Source of the DNA: UBA6170 sp942491385
GTDB lineage: Bacteria; Chloroflexota; Anaerolineae; Anaerolineales; Anaerolineaceae
Assembly: GCA_942491385.1 (NCBI GenBank)
Contig: CALOAF010000006.1
Span: forward strand, 155,673 to 219,672
Reading direction: 5' to 3'
DNA: 64,000 nucleotides
Position 1 is the stretch's first letter; the number at the start of each line of letters is the position of its first letter. A model generated the notes under the pieces. The model was not told where the DNA came from, ran no database searches, and saw nothing but the letters and a program-made list of their open reading frames with translations. Positions 8,624 through 17,034 of the stretch are shown in pieces. The translations under genes and the position numbers were made by a program.

Positions 8624-10501
8624 ATGAAAAAAATAGGGATAAACACGCAATATTTTATTGATACGAAAAACCGTAAAACCTTCTTCCGAGGTGTAAATTT
8701 AGGGGGAAGCAGTAAAATTCCTGTATTTCCGGATGGAGCCACCTACAAAAAAGATGGGTTCTTTGATCACTTAAATGTCTCATTTGTAGGACGTCCATTT
8801 CCAATATCACAGGCAGACGAACATTTTGAAAGACTTAATAAATGGGGATTTAATTTTTTGAGATTGTTGACTACCTGGGAAGCAATTGAACATTGTGGAC
8901 CGGGAATTTATGATGAAGAGTATCTGGATTATTTTGAGGAAATTGTAAAAAAAGCAAACGAATATGGTTTTACGATTTTTGTTGATCCTCATCAGGACGT
9001 CTGGAGCAGGTTCACCGGAGGAGATGGTGCGCCAGGTTGGACACTGGAATTGGCTGGATTTGACATAAAGAAAATTCATACAAGTGGAGCGGCGATTGTT
9101 CATAATGTCCAAGGGGATCCTTACCCACGTATGATCTGGCCGACAAATTATCAAAAACTCGCTGCTGCCACGATGTTTACTTTATTTTTCGGTGGGAAAG
9201 ATTTTGCACCGAATTTCCAAATAGCGGGTGTTCAAATTCAGGATTATTTGCAAGACCACTATATCAATTCTATTCTACAAATTGTTGATAGGTTAAAGAA
9301 ATATCCCCATGTAATTGGATACGATAGCTTAAATGAACCTTCTAATGGTTGGATAGGGCATCCTGACTTGAGAGAAAATCATGGTCGCCTTAAATTAGGA
9401 GAAATGCCGACTCCCTGGCAATCCATTTTGTTAGGCGATGGCAGGGAGCAGGAAGTTGAAATTTGGAAAATTCGTATGTTGGGGCTGCAGTTGACAGATT
9501 GGAAAATGATCAATGAAAAAGAAATCCGAGCCTGGCAGACTGGCACAGAATGCTTGTGGAAACAACATGGCATTTGGACAACTGATGATAAAAATAATCC
9601 GGTGCTCATAAATCCATTTTATTTTTCAGAGGTAAATGGTGAGGTGGTTGATTTTTCTTCCAATTACCTTAAACCTTTTATTAATCGTTTTTCCTCTGCC
9701 GTAAGGAAAGTTGATGAGGATGCCATGATTTTCATCGAAGGTGTCCCTGACATTCCTCTACCTGAATGGACAGAACAGGATGTGCAAGGGATCGTTAATG
9801 CTACCCATTGGTATGATGGTGTCACATTATTAACGAAGAATTTCAATCCCAACTTCACCATGGATATTGAACGGATGAGAATTGCATATGGGAAGAAAAA
9901 AGTCCGCAAGGTTTTTTATCAGCAATTGAACCGGATCAAAAATGATTCAATAACAAAATATGGTAATGTGCCCACGGTAATTGGAGAATTTGGTGTTCCT
10001 TTTGATCTGAACAAGAAAAAAGCCTTTATAACAGGTGATTTCTCAAATCAATCAGAAGCACTGGATCTTTATTATCAAATTATCGAAGAATTATTTATAG
10101 ATTCCACTATCTGGAATTACACGTCCGATAATACGAATGAACATGGAGACTTGTGGAATGATGAAGACTTATCAATTTTCAGTCGAGACCAACAGGTTGA
10201 CCCCGAAAATATTAATTCGGGTGGCCGAGGATTAAAAGCCTTCATCCGACCTTATTTAAGATTTATCACTGGTAACCCCTTGAGGCAATCATTTGAATAC
10301 CGCAGAAAAGAATACACGTTATTGTTCGAAGATGATAAAGACGGGGAATTAGTCGTATTTGTCCCCGATTACCAGTACCCGCGAGGCTTTCGGGTGGAAT
10401 TTGAAAATGGAGAATGGAAATTGAGTGATGAAGAGCAGGAAATCCACATTGATTATCATGGAGCTACTGAATATCAAATTTTGAGAATTTTGCCTAAGTA
10501 G
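8624..10501 (+). CDS. Glycoside hydrolase family 5 enzyme (endoglycoceramidase/glucosylceramidase-like)
   Basis: A 625-residue (beta/alpha)8 glycosidase. FFRGVNLGGSSK near the N-terminus and the two catalytic glutamates are visible: the acid/base in DSLNEPSNGW (E238) and the nucleophile in VIGEFGVPFD (E455). Both are needed for a retaining GH5 enzyme. The last 90 residues look like a small beta domain. The layout resembles the GH5 branch containing endoglycoceramidases and sterol or ceramide glucosidases, which would act on glycolipids; that subfamily call is tentative. No signal peptide is seen, so it is probably cytoplasmic. AAGGTG precedes ATG 8624. The next gene follows after 11 bp, presumably in one operon. 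Confidence 0.8.
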   Translation: MKKIGINTQYFIDTKNRKTFFRGVNLGGSSKIPVFPDGATYKKDGFFDHLNVSFVGRPFPISQADEHFERLNKWGFNFLRLLTTWEAIEHCGPGIYDEEYLDYFEEIVKKANEYGFTIFVDPHQDVWSRFTGGDGAPGWTLELAGFDIKKIHTSGAAIVHNVQGDPYPRMIWPTNYQKLAAATMFTLFFGGKDFAPNFQIAGVQIQDYLQDHYINSILQIVDRLKKYPHVIGYDSLNEPSNGWIGHPDLRENHGRLKLGEMPTPWQSILLGDGREQEVEIWKIRMLGLQLTDWKMINEKEIRAWQTGTECLWKQHGIWTTDDKNNPVLINPFYFSEVNGEVVDFSSNYLKPFINRFSSAVRKVDEDAMIFIEGVPDIPLPEWTEQDVQGIVNATHWYDGVTLLTKNFNPNFTMDIERMRIAYGKKKVRKVFYQQLNRIKNDSITKYGNVPTVIGEFGVPFDLNKKKAFITGDFSNQSEALDLYYQIIEELFIDSTIWNYTSDNTNEHGDLWNDEDLSIFSRDQQVDPENINSGGRGLKAFIRPYLRFITGNPLRQSFEYRRKEYTLLFEDDKDGELVVFVPDYQYPRGFRVEFENGEWKLSDEEQEIHIDYHGATEYQILRILPK

Positions 10502-10512
10502 CGAGGAATTTC

Positions 10513-11436
10513 ATGAAAATATCGGTCATGATTGAAGGCCAAAATGGTTTAAATTGGATCTATTGGAAAAAAATCGTCGATGTCGTTGAAAAACATGGTT
10601 TTTATGGATTGTATCGTTCCGATCATTTTACCAATGCCAGTCCTCCTAATAAAGATTCTTTAGAATTATGGACATCCTTAACTTATCTGGCAGTCACCAC
10701 GGAGAGGATTAAGTTCGGATCCCTGGTTACTCCTATATCTTTTAGAAATCCTGCAATAACTGCCAGAATGGCGGCAGCAGTTGATGATTTATCTTCAGGA
10801 AGGTTGAAATTAGGTTTAGGCGCAGGCTGGCAAGAGCGGGAACATCAAATGTATGGCTTCGACTTATTAGGAGTTAAAGAAAGATTCAAACGCTTTGAGG
10901 AAGGTTTGTTGATTATTAAAAATTTGCTGCAATCAAACGGTCCGGTATCATTGGATGGTATTTACTTTCAATTAAAAGATGCAACCCTTTTACCCAGACC
11001 TCAACGCCAGAATGGACCTGAAATCTTAATTGGGGGAAATGGAGAAAATTATACATTTCCGTTGGTTGTTAAATTCGCCGATGAATGGAATGGAATCTTT
11101 CTTACCCCTGAAAAATATAGGGTGAAAAATGATCAATTAGATCAATTGCTCCTGATAAAAGGAAAAAAACCAGAAGATGTGCGGCGATCATTAATGACGA
11201 ATTTAACTTTTGGGTACAACCAAGAATTGTTAAGCAAAAAATTAAGAGGCAGAGATCCAGAAGAGATGATTCAAAGAGGAATAGTTGTTGGTTCATCTGA
11301 ACAGGTTGCTGATAAATTAAAAGAATACCAAGAAACAGGTGTGGACGAAATAATGCTGCAATGGCTTGATCTGGGTGATTTGGATGGTTTAATTCATTTT
11401 GCAGAAATTGTTTTGCCAAAATTTCAGGGTGATTGA
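10513..11436 (+). CDS. Luciferase-like (LLM class) flavin- or F420-dependent oxidoreductase
   Basis: A 307-residue TIM-barrel oxidoreductase of the bacterial luciferase superfamily. Typical features are GLYRSDHF near the N-terminus, the KFGSLVTPI strand, and LKLGLGAGWQEREH, a signature of F420-dependent members. Proteins with these motifs reduce or oxidise diverse substrates with F420 or FMN; the cofactor is not decided by sequence alone. It has GAGGAA before the ATG and follows the GH5 gene by 11 bp, so the two are probably cotranscribed, although no shared pathway is evident. The 3' end is convergent with the PAP2 gene. Confidence 0.85.
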   Translation: MKISVMIEGQNGLNWIYWKKIVDVVEKHGFYGLYRSDHFTNASPPNKDSLELWTSLTYLAVTTERIKFGSLVTPISFRNPAITARMAAAVDDLSSGRLKLGLGAGWQEREHQMYGFDLLGVKERFKRFEEGLLIIKNLLQSNGPVSLDGIYFQLKDATLLPRPQRQNGPEILIGGNGENYTFPLVVKFADEWNGIFLTPEKYRVKNDQLDQLLLIKGKKPEDVRRSLMTNLTFGYNQELLSKKLRGRDPEEMIQRGIVVGSSEQVADKLKEYQETGVDEIMLQWLDLGDLDGLIHFAEIVLPKFQGD

Positions 11437-11440
11437 GCGG

Positions 11441-11992
11441 TTAAAAAGCCCAGGGGAACCAGAGGTTCATGGTGGGGATCAGTAAGAGGACTAATTTTCC
11501 TAAAACCCAACCCAATAAGATACCTGCTATCACATCAGACAAATAATGCAGGCCTGTTTGGATGCGCGATATGGCCACCAAGGGTGCCCAGATCGTTAGA
11601 AAAATAGCAAACCACAGCGGTGCAATACTCCAGGCCATGGAAGCCAGGAAGAAGACGCGTGTGGCGTGTCCAGAAGGAAACGAATGAGGATCGGTACTGC
11701 GGTAAATTTCACCCCATTCACCAACAGGCCGCTTTCTGCGAATTGAAAATTTTATAAGCAAAACGATGAATGCTAGAATAAAAGTACCCAACCCCATTGC
11801 AGCAGTTATGGCTCGCCATTCATTTTTTGCGAATAACCAGATTAGAAATAAAACACCCAGGCAATACCAGGAATCACCTGAGTGAGCGATGATCGTGGAT
11901 ATTCGCCAGATCAGTTTGGAAGAAGGGTTCAAGCGGATTTTGTTGGTTAGAATAATATCCCACTCATTAATTTTTTTCATCGTTAGCAGCAT
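11441..11992 (-). CDS. PAP2-family membrane phosphatase
   Basis: A 183-residue membrane protein with about five hydrophobic segments and the three phosphatase motifs of the family: KFSIRRKRP (K-x6-RP), PSGH, and SRIQTGLHYLSD (SR-x5-H-x3-D). Members dephosphorylate phosphatidic acid, undecaprenyl diphosphate or similar lipids at the outer face of the membrane. An undecaprenyl-diphosphate or phosphatidylglycerol-phosphate role is possible but not shown. The first ATG was chosen because AAGGA lies just upstream; a second Met four residues later is an alternative. Confidence 0.88.
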   Translation of the reverse strand: MLLTMKKINEWDIILTNKIRLNPSSKLIWRISTIIAHSGDSWYCLGVLFLIWLFAKNEWRAITAAMGLGTFILAFIVLLIKFSIRRKRPVGEWGEIYRSTDPHSFPSGHATRVFFLASMAWSIAPLWFAIFLTIWAPLVAISRIQTGLHYLSDVIAGILLGWVLGKLVLLLIPTMNLWFPWAF

Positions 11993-12173
11993 GTCGTCCT
12001 TTTTCCTTCAGGTAGCACGCAGTATACCGCGAAGGAAGAAAATATGCAATTTTTCTCAAATTGAATTTGACATATCACGATGGGTTTGGAGGATTCTTGG
12101 AAATGTTGGAGGATTAATCAAAACCGTGATCAAATCAGAGGGTTTTAGAGGCGAGCTGAGAATTTACGAGTAA

Positions 12174-12202
12174 TTGTATTAATGAAATAATATCGATATA
12201 AT
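12174..12202 (+). promoter_or_regulatory. Promoter of the molybdenum hydroxylase operon
   Basis: TTGTAT (12174-12179) and TATAAT (12197-12202) are separated by 17 bp. Transcription would begin near 12209, giving a leader of about 120 nt that contains the structured element at 12243-12328. The rest of the 338-bp gap between the PAP2 gene and this operon (11993-12173) shows nothing recognisable. Confidence 0.7.
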
Positions 12203-12242
12203 ATTTGAGAGTGATTCATACAAATAAATATACAATTGATTG

Positions 12243-12328
12243 ATTCGGTGGTCGGTTTTTGATAATAGACCGGCGTCGGTTCTGAGAAGCCGTCGAAAAG
12301 TGCCGCCAAACGAAAGGAGCCACCGAAT
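12243..12328 (+). promoter_or_regulatory. Structured leader RNA, possible molybdenum-cofactor riboswitch
   Basis: A perfect 9-bp closing stem pairs ATTCGGTGG (12243-12251) with CCACCGAAT (12320-12328). Inside are shorter helices: a hairpin with arms CGGTTC and AAGCCG around TGAG, and GGCG (12271-12274) able to pair with CGCC near 12304. The ribosome binding site AAAGGAG (12313-12319) touches the 3' arm of the closing stem, and the start codon follows the stem by two bases, so folding could control translation. It lies just upstream of molybdenum-cofactor enzyme genes, which suggests the Moco RNA family. That class call was not verified against a covariance model. Confidence 0.55.
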
Positions 12329-12330
12329 AA

Positions 12331-13209
12331 ATGACAATCTGGAAAGATTACCAATTAGCTTATAGTTTACCTGAAGCGGTTGAGGCCTATCAACAGGCCG
12401 AAAAACCTGTCCGTTTTATTTCTGGAGGGACGGATTTATTGCTGGAGATTCAACAAGGCAGCTACCCAACCATGCAAACATTGATTGACCTTAATCACAT
12501 TTATGAGATGCGAGCATTAAAAGCCGTGGAAGGTAAGATTTTTATTGGCGCTGCTGTGCCAGTCAGTCAAATTACTCATTCGACTATCATCAAAGACCAT
12601 GCTATGGCGGTTTCCGAAGCCACTGGTTTGATCGGTGGACCACAAGTGAGAAACTCTGCAACGTTAGGCGGCAACGTAGCGCACGCATTACCGGCTGCGG
12701 ACGGGATGATCTCATTGATAGCGATCAATGCAACAGCGATTACTTATTGCCTAGCAGGATATTCAAAAAAGAATATTCTCGATTTATTTAAAGGTCCTGG
12801 AGTAACAGCGCTAGCAAATGATGAGATTCTAGTAGGTTTTGAATTTCCTGTTCGGAAATCTGGGGAAGGTTCAGCATTTGATCGTGTCATGCGTCCGCAA
12901 GGTGTTGCTTTACCAATTTTGAACCTTGCCATCTGGTTACGCAGAAATGGCGAAGTGATCAGCGATATTCGAATTGTGTTTGGCCCTTCAGGTCCGATTC
13001 CAACGCGTGCCTTGCGGGTTGAGGATGTATTCCGGGGTAATAAACTAAATGAAGAGACAATTTTGCAGGCCAAAAAGGCCATTCTGGAATCTGTCAGTTT
13101 TAGAACCAGCCGAATGCGAGCAACCGCTGAATATCGTTACCATTTAGCAATGGCGTTATTGGAAAAAGTGGTAAAAATTGCGTGGATGAGGGCGGGAGAA
13201 AAAGAATGA
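12331..13209 (+). CDS. Molybdenum hydroxylase FAD-binding subunit
   Basis: A 292-residue medium subunit of the xanthine dehydrogenase/CO dehydrogenase family (CoxM/XdhB type). The FAD pyrophosphate-binding segments are seen in FISGGTDLLLE and in QVRNSATLGGNVAHA, and the C-terminal CO dehydrogenase flavoprotein domain follows (about residues 180-285). It passes electrons from the iron-sulfur domain to FAD and then to an acceptor. Its stop overlaps the next start as ATGA, so the two subunits are translationally coupled. Its start lies two bases after the closing stem of the leader RNA. Confidence 0.92.
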   Translation: MTIWKDYQLAYSLPEAVEAYQQAEKPVRFISGGTDLLLEIQQGSYPTMQTLIDLNHIYEMRALKAVEGKIFIGAAVPVSQITHSTIIKDHAMAVSEATGLIGGPQVRNSATLGGNVAHALPAADGMISLIAINATAITYCLAGYSKKNILDLFKGPGVTALANDEILVGFEFPVRKSGEGSAFDRVMRPQGVALPILNLAIWLRRNGEVISDIRIVFGPSGPIPTRALRVEDVFRGNKLNEETILQAKKAILESVSFRTSRMRATAEYRYHLAMALLEKVVKIAWMRAGEKE

Positions 13210-16022
13210 AAGATTTGAAGAATATTGAAATTACTGTCAATGGAAAAGAATACTCACTTCCGATTATTGAGGGGGAGGTTTTATCGAACTTGCTGAGAGA
13301 AAGACTGAGGCTAACCGGAACAAAAATAGGATGCAATGAATCAGAATGTGGATCCTGCACGGTTGTAGTGGATGGTGAACCAATATTGTCATGCTCATAT
13401 CCAGCCGTTAAGGCACATGGTAAGAAAATTACCACCATAGAAGGTCTAGCAAAAAACGCAGGGAATAATGGTAACTCATATACCGTGCTTCACCCTCTTC
13501 AGGATGCCTTCATCGAATATGGTGCAGTGCAGTGTGGTTTTTGTATTCCTGGTCAGATCATGACCAGTTATGCTTTGCTTGAAAAAAATTCAACTCCCGA
13601 TATCAAAGATATTCAATACGCCCTCAAGGATACTCTATGTCGCTGTGCTGGTTACCCCAGTATCATTGGCGCTATTCAAGCTGCATCTGAATCCATTGTA
13701 ACAGGAAAACCAATAAATCCACCTGAGGTGCAAACTTCTAAATTTAGCAAGCGAATGGTGGGTCAATTCAGCCGCCGTCCTGATGCAATCGCAAAGGTCA
13801 CTGGAAAAGCCGTCTTTAGTGATGACATTCAATTTAAAGAGATGCTACATGCCAGAGTAAAACGTGCGATGATTCCCGCAGGTATATTGACGGAATTGGA
13901 TATTTCTGAAGCAATTACCTTGAGAGGTGTTAGAGCGGTATTAACCGCCAGAGATATTCCTAACGAAAAAACACATGGTTTATTTATTAAAGATTGGCCG
14001 GTTCTGATCGATATAGGAGATCCAATCCGGTATGTCGGTGATGCGCTCGCTATTATCGCTGCGGATTCAAGAGAAATCGCTTCACAGGCATTAGACCTGA
14101 TTCATTTTAAATATGAAGCATTACCTGTTGTCTCGTCAGCAGTCCAGGCTCACCAACCTCAAACCAGAAAGATCCATGACACAGGAAATTTATTGAAACA
14201 TATTCAAGTAAACAAGGGCTCCGTTGATGATGGCTTCAAAGATGCGGACGTAATTCTTGAACATACTTATTATACGAATCCTAATGACCACGCTTTTATT
14301 GAACCCGAATGTAGTATTGCCAGATTAACAGAGGAGAACAAACTAGAGATTTTTGTCGGTTCTCAAATTCCCTATTCTGATCGCGAACAGGTCGCAGCTG
14401 TTCTAGGGCTCGCAGAACATCAAGTAAGAATTATTGGGCAATTGATCGGTGGTGGATTTGGCGGAAAAGAAGATATCGCCGGACAAATCCATGCTGCAAT
14501 GTTAACCATGAAAACTAAGAAACCGGTTAAATTATTATTTGATCGTCAGGAAAGTTTGCTTGTTCATCCAAAACGGCATGCAACACAGATAAATATTAAA
14601 GTTGGCGCAAAAAAAGATGGCCAATTAGTGGCTGTTCAAACAGAATTACATGGAGATACCGGGGCGTATGCTTCGTTAGGTGAGAAAGTGATGACGCGCG
14701 CAACCACCCACGCATCAGGTCCTTATGAAGTTCCACATGTGAACATCGATTGTTATGCCATGTACACAAATAATCCACCTGCCGGTGCTTTCCGGGGATT
14801 TGGTGTGATGCAATCAGCATTTGCAGTCGAATCAATCATGGACACCCTAGCGGAAGAATTGCAGCTTGACCCGATTGAATTTCGCAGAAAAAATGCTCTC
14901 CGTGTAGGTAGTTCAACCAATACTGGCCAAGAATTAAGGGAAAGCGTTGGTTTGCTTGAGTGCATCGAAAAAGTAGAAAAAGCATTGCATGAAAAAGCGG
15001 GACCAAATCCATTCGTACCAATCGTAAGCTCAGAAGATCCAAACATTGTCAGATCCTGGGGTTTTGCTGTGGCTTATAAAAACACTGGTTTGGGTGGTGG
15101 TGCTCCTGACAAAGCCGGCGCAGAGGTAGAATTATTGCCGGATGGTAAATTTGAAGTCCGTTCTGCTTCAGCCGAATTGGGGCAGGGGTTACCAACTGTT
15201 TTACAGTTAATAGCTGCTGAAGAATTGGGGCAAGACACCGATCATGTGCAGGTTTTATTATCGGATACAGATCTTACACCTGATGGTGGTCCAACGACTG
15301 CTTCACGACAAACGTATGTCACTGGAAATGCCGTAAAATTTGCTTCCAGGGCAATGCGGGATTTATTGACATCAGAACTGGCAGAACGATATGATATATC
15401 GCCCGAAAAAATTGAATTCAAGGAAGGGTTAGCTCAAATCGATCGCCGGGAAGTTCAACTTTCGACGATTTCAAGCAACCTACGTAAGGATGGAATTATT
15501 CCCAAGGTGTCGTATACCTATTGGGCTCCTGAAACAAAACCTTTAGGCCAGGGTGGGGATATGCATGTTGCTTTCTCTTTTGCAGCGCAAGCAGCATTGG
15601 TTGAGGTGAATACGATCACCGGTGAGGTAACAGTACCAGAAGTTATTGTTGCAAACGATGTGGGTTTTGCGATCAATCCATTAGGGCTGAAAGGGCAGGT
15701 CGAAGGTGGCATCGTCATGGGGATTGGGCATGCATTGGTTGAAGATTTTATTCTGGATGAGGGCATGGTGATTACTGACCGTTTGGCAAAATATCGAATT
15801 CCTTCAATTTATTACACACCGGAGATCACATCGTTTATTGTTGAGCATCCTTCTGCTGACGGTCCTTATGGCGCAAAAGGAATTGGGGAGATTTGCTTAA
15901 TTCCAACGATTCCCGCCATCACCAATGCTATTTATAATGCGATAGGTGTGCGGGTTGAAAAGTTACCTGTTGATCAGGAAAAAGTGGTATCTGAACTTCA
16001 GAAACAAAAACAAATCGTATAA
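13206..16022 (+). CDS. Molybdenum hydroxylase, fused [2Fe-2S] and molybdopterin subunits
   Basis: 938 residues. The N-terminus is the small subunit: a plant-type [2Fe-2S] cluster (C43, C48, C51, C63) and a second cluster in an all-helical domain (CGFC at about 109-112 and LCRC at about 144-146). After a short linker comes the large molybdopterin-cytosine-dinucleotide subunit from about residue 180, with GGGFGGKE and RGFGVMQS loops and the active-site glutamate in AKGIGEICLIP. It hydroxylates an N-heterocycle, purine or aldehyde. The substrate is not predictable. Normally these are two polypeptides; the fusion occurs in several bacterial lineages. ATG 13206 is used because it forms an ATGA overlap with the FAD subunit. 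Confidence 0.92.
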   Translation: MKDLKNIEITVNGKEYSLPIIEGEVLSNLLRERLRLTGTKIGCNESECGSCTVVVDGEPILSCSYPAVKAHGKKITTIEGLAKNAGNNGNSYTVLHPLQDAFIEYGAVQCGFCIPGQIMTSYALLEKNSTPDIKDIQYALKDTLCRCAGYPSIIGAIQAASESIVTGKPINPPEVQTSKFSKRMVGQFSRRPDAIAKVTGKAVFSDDIQFKEMLHARVKRAMIPAGILTELDISEAITLRGVRAVLTARDIPNEKTHGLFIKDWPVLIDIGDPIRYVGDALAIIAADSREIASQALDLIHFKYEALPVVSSAVQAHQPQTRKIHDTGNLLKHIQVNKGSVDDGFKDADVILEHTYYTNPNDHAFIEPECSIARLTEENKLEIFVGSQIPYSDREQVAAVLGLAEHQVRIIGQLIGGGFGGKEDIAGQIHAAMLTMKTKKPVKLLFDRQESLLVHPKRHATQINIKVGAKKDGQLVAVQTELHGDTGAYASLGEKVMTRATTHASGPYEVPHVNIDCYAMYTNNPPAGAFRGFGVMQSAFAVESIMDTLAEELQLDPIEFRRKNALRVGSSTNTGQELRESVGLLECIEKVEKALHEKAGPNPFVPIVSSEDPNIVRSWGFAVAYKNTGLGGGAPDKAGAEVELLPDGKFEVRSASAELGQGLPTVLQLIAAEELGQDTDHVQVLLSDTDLTPDGGPTTASRQTYVTGNAVKFASRAMRDLLTSELAERYDISPEKIEFKEGLAQIDRREVQLSTISSNLRKDGIIPKVSYTYWAPETKPLGQGGDMHVAFSFAAQAALVEVNTITGEVTVPEVIVANDVGFAINPLGLKGQVEGGIVMGIGHALVEDFILDEGMVITDRLAKYRIPSIYYTPEITSFIVEHPSADGPYGAKGIGEICLIPTIPAITNAIYNAIGVRVEKLPVDQEKVVSELQKQKQIV

Positions 16023-16042
16023 TATTTCTTCAAATAAAATAG

Positions 16043-16078
16043 AAAAAACAGAAGATGAGAGAAAATCTTCTGTTTTTT
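16043..16078 (+). terminator. Rho-independent terminator after the molybdenum hydroxylase operon
   Basis: A perfect 14-bp inverted repeat, AAAAAACAGAAGAT and ATCTTCTGTTTTTT, with an 8-nt loop and a T run as the 3' arm. It separates the hydroxylase operon from the hydrogenase operon. The stem is AT-rich at its base and could work in both directions. Confidence 0.85.
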
Positions 16079-16227
16079 CTCTTCCTCACCATAATTTCTG
16101 AATTTCATTTAGATAATGTTCTTAACTGATAGAAAACTTGTGATTATTTTCACATGACAATCTATTGGTTATGATGTATAAACAGTAAGGTTTATCTAAC
16201 CCCAAATCGAATGTGGAGGAGATATCT

Positions 16228-16722
16228 ATGTGGTACGTCATCATCCTGGTGGGGATTCTTTTTTGTGCTTTCCAAGCTGTCCGTGATAAAAGATTGATGG
16301 TTTCTGCAATCTGGTTGGCTGGTACCAGTGCGCTGGTAGCCATTCTCATGTATTTACTAGGTGCATATCAGATCGCTGTCATTGAGTTGAGTGTGGGAGC
16401 TGGGCTTGTGACGGTCCTATTTGTTTTTGCCATCAATATTGCTGGCGATGAACCAATACCCAACCTTTCTTTTATTCCGAAATGGTTGGCAAGGATTTTC
16501 TCGATCGTTGCTGTTCTTTTGATTGCCTGGCAGTTATTCCCTTTATTGAATTTACCATTCAATCTGAATCAGGATGCTGGATTTCAGCAACTGGTTTGGG
16601 AAAACCGGACAGCTGATTTATATCTCCAGGTTGTGATGATTTTTGCAGGTGTCATCAGCATGTTAAGACTCTTGACTGACGAATATCGCATTAAAACGTT
16701 TCACACGGAGGTTCGAGAATGA
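16228..16722 (+). CDS. Hydrogenase membrane subunit, MbhD/NuoJ-like
   Basis: A 164-residue protein with five hydrophobic helices and the sequence ELSVGAGLVTVLFVFAI, typical of the MbhD/MrpB-related domain (DUF4040) that occupies the NuoJ-like position in Mbh and Mrp-type complexes. It would help form the membrane channel that couples electron transfer to ion movement. It starts the operon; ATG 16228 follows GGAGGAG by six bases. Its stop overlaps the next start by ATGA. The hydrogenase operon promoter could not be assigned with confidence; TTGTGA at 16138-16143 is a weak candidate -35. Confidence 0.75.
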   Translation: MWYVIILVGILFCAFQAVRDKRLMVSAIWLAGTSALVAILMYLLGAYQIAVIELSVGAGLVTVLFVFAINIAGDEPIPNLSFIPKWLARIFSIVAVLLIAWQLFPLLNLPFNLNQDAGFQQLVWENRTADLYLQVVMIFAGVISMLRLLTDEYRIKTFHTEVRE

Positions 16723-17030
16723 ATTTCAGCATCCCAATGGTTGTTTTTACAGTCGTGATTGGATTATTCGGTGTTGGGTTGTATTGTTTGCTTGTTACTC
16801 GAAACCTAATTCGTGTGGTAGTAGGTTTACAAATTATGGTGAAAGGCGTTATGTTGGCTCTGGTTTTTGTAGGGCAGATGAAGGGGCAACCCAGTTTGGG
16901 CCAAAGTATGGCATTGACTGTAATTGTGGCCGATACAATCGTGGCTGTTATTGGTTTGGCTTTAGCTGTCCAGGTGAAACGTAGTATCGGAAGCCTGGAT
17001 ATTGCAGATATATCAAAGTTGAAGAGGTGA
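16719..17030 (+). CDS. NuoK/MrpC-like membrane subunit of the hydrogenase
   Basis: A 103-residue protein with three transmembrane helices, matching the usual length of NuoK, MnhC and HyfE. The LTVIVADTIVAVIGLALAVQ segment in helix 3 is typical of MrpC/MbhG-like members. In complex I relatives this subunit sits between the NuoJ-like and antiporter-like subunits and takes part in proton or sodium translocation. It overlaps the preceding gene by ATGA and is followed after four bases by the first antiporter-like gene. Confidence 0.88.
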   Translation: MNFSIPMVVFTVVIGLFGVGLYCLLVTRNLIRVVVGLQIMVKGVMLALVFVGQMKGQPSLGQSMALTVIVADTIVAVIGLALAVQVKRSIGSLDIADISKLKR

Positions 17031-17034
17031 AGAG

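Noticed and set aside
16138..16166. TTGTGA with a weak TCTATT as promoter of the hydrogenase operon
   Set aside because: The -10 match is only four of six, so it is not listed as a feature.
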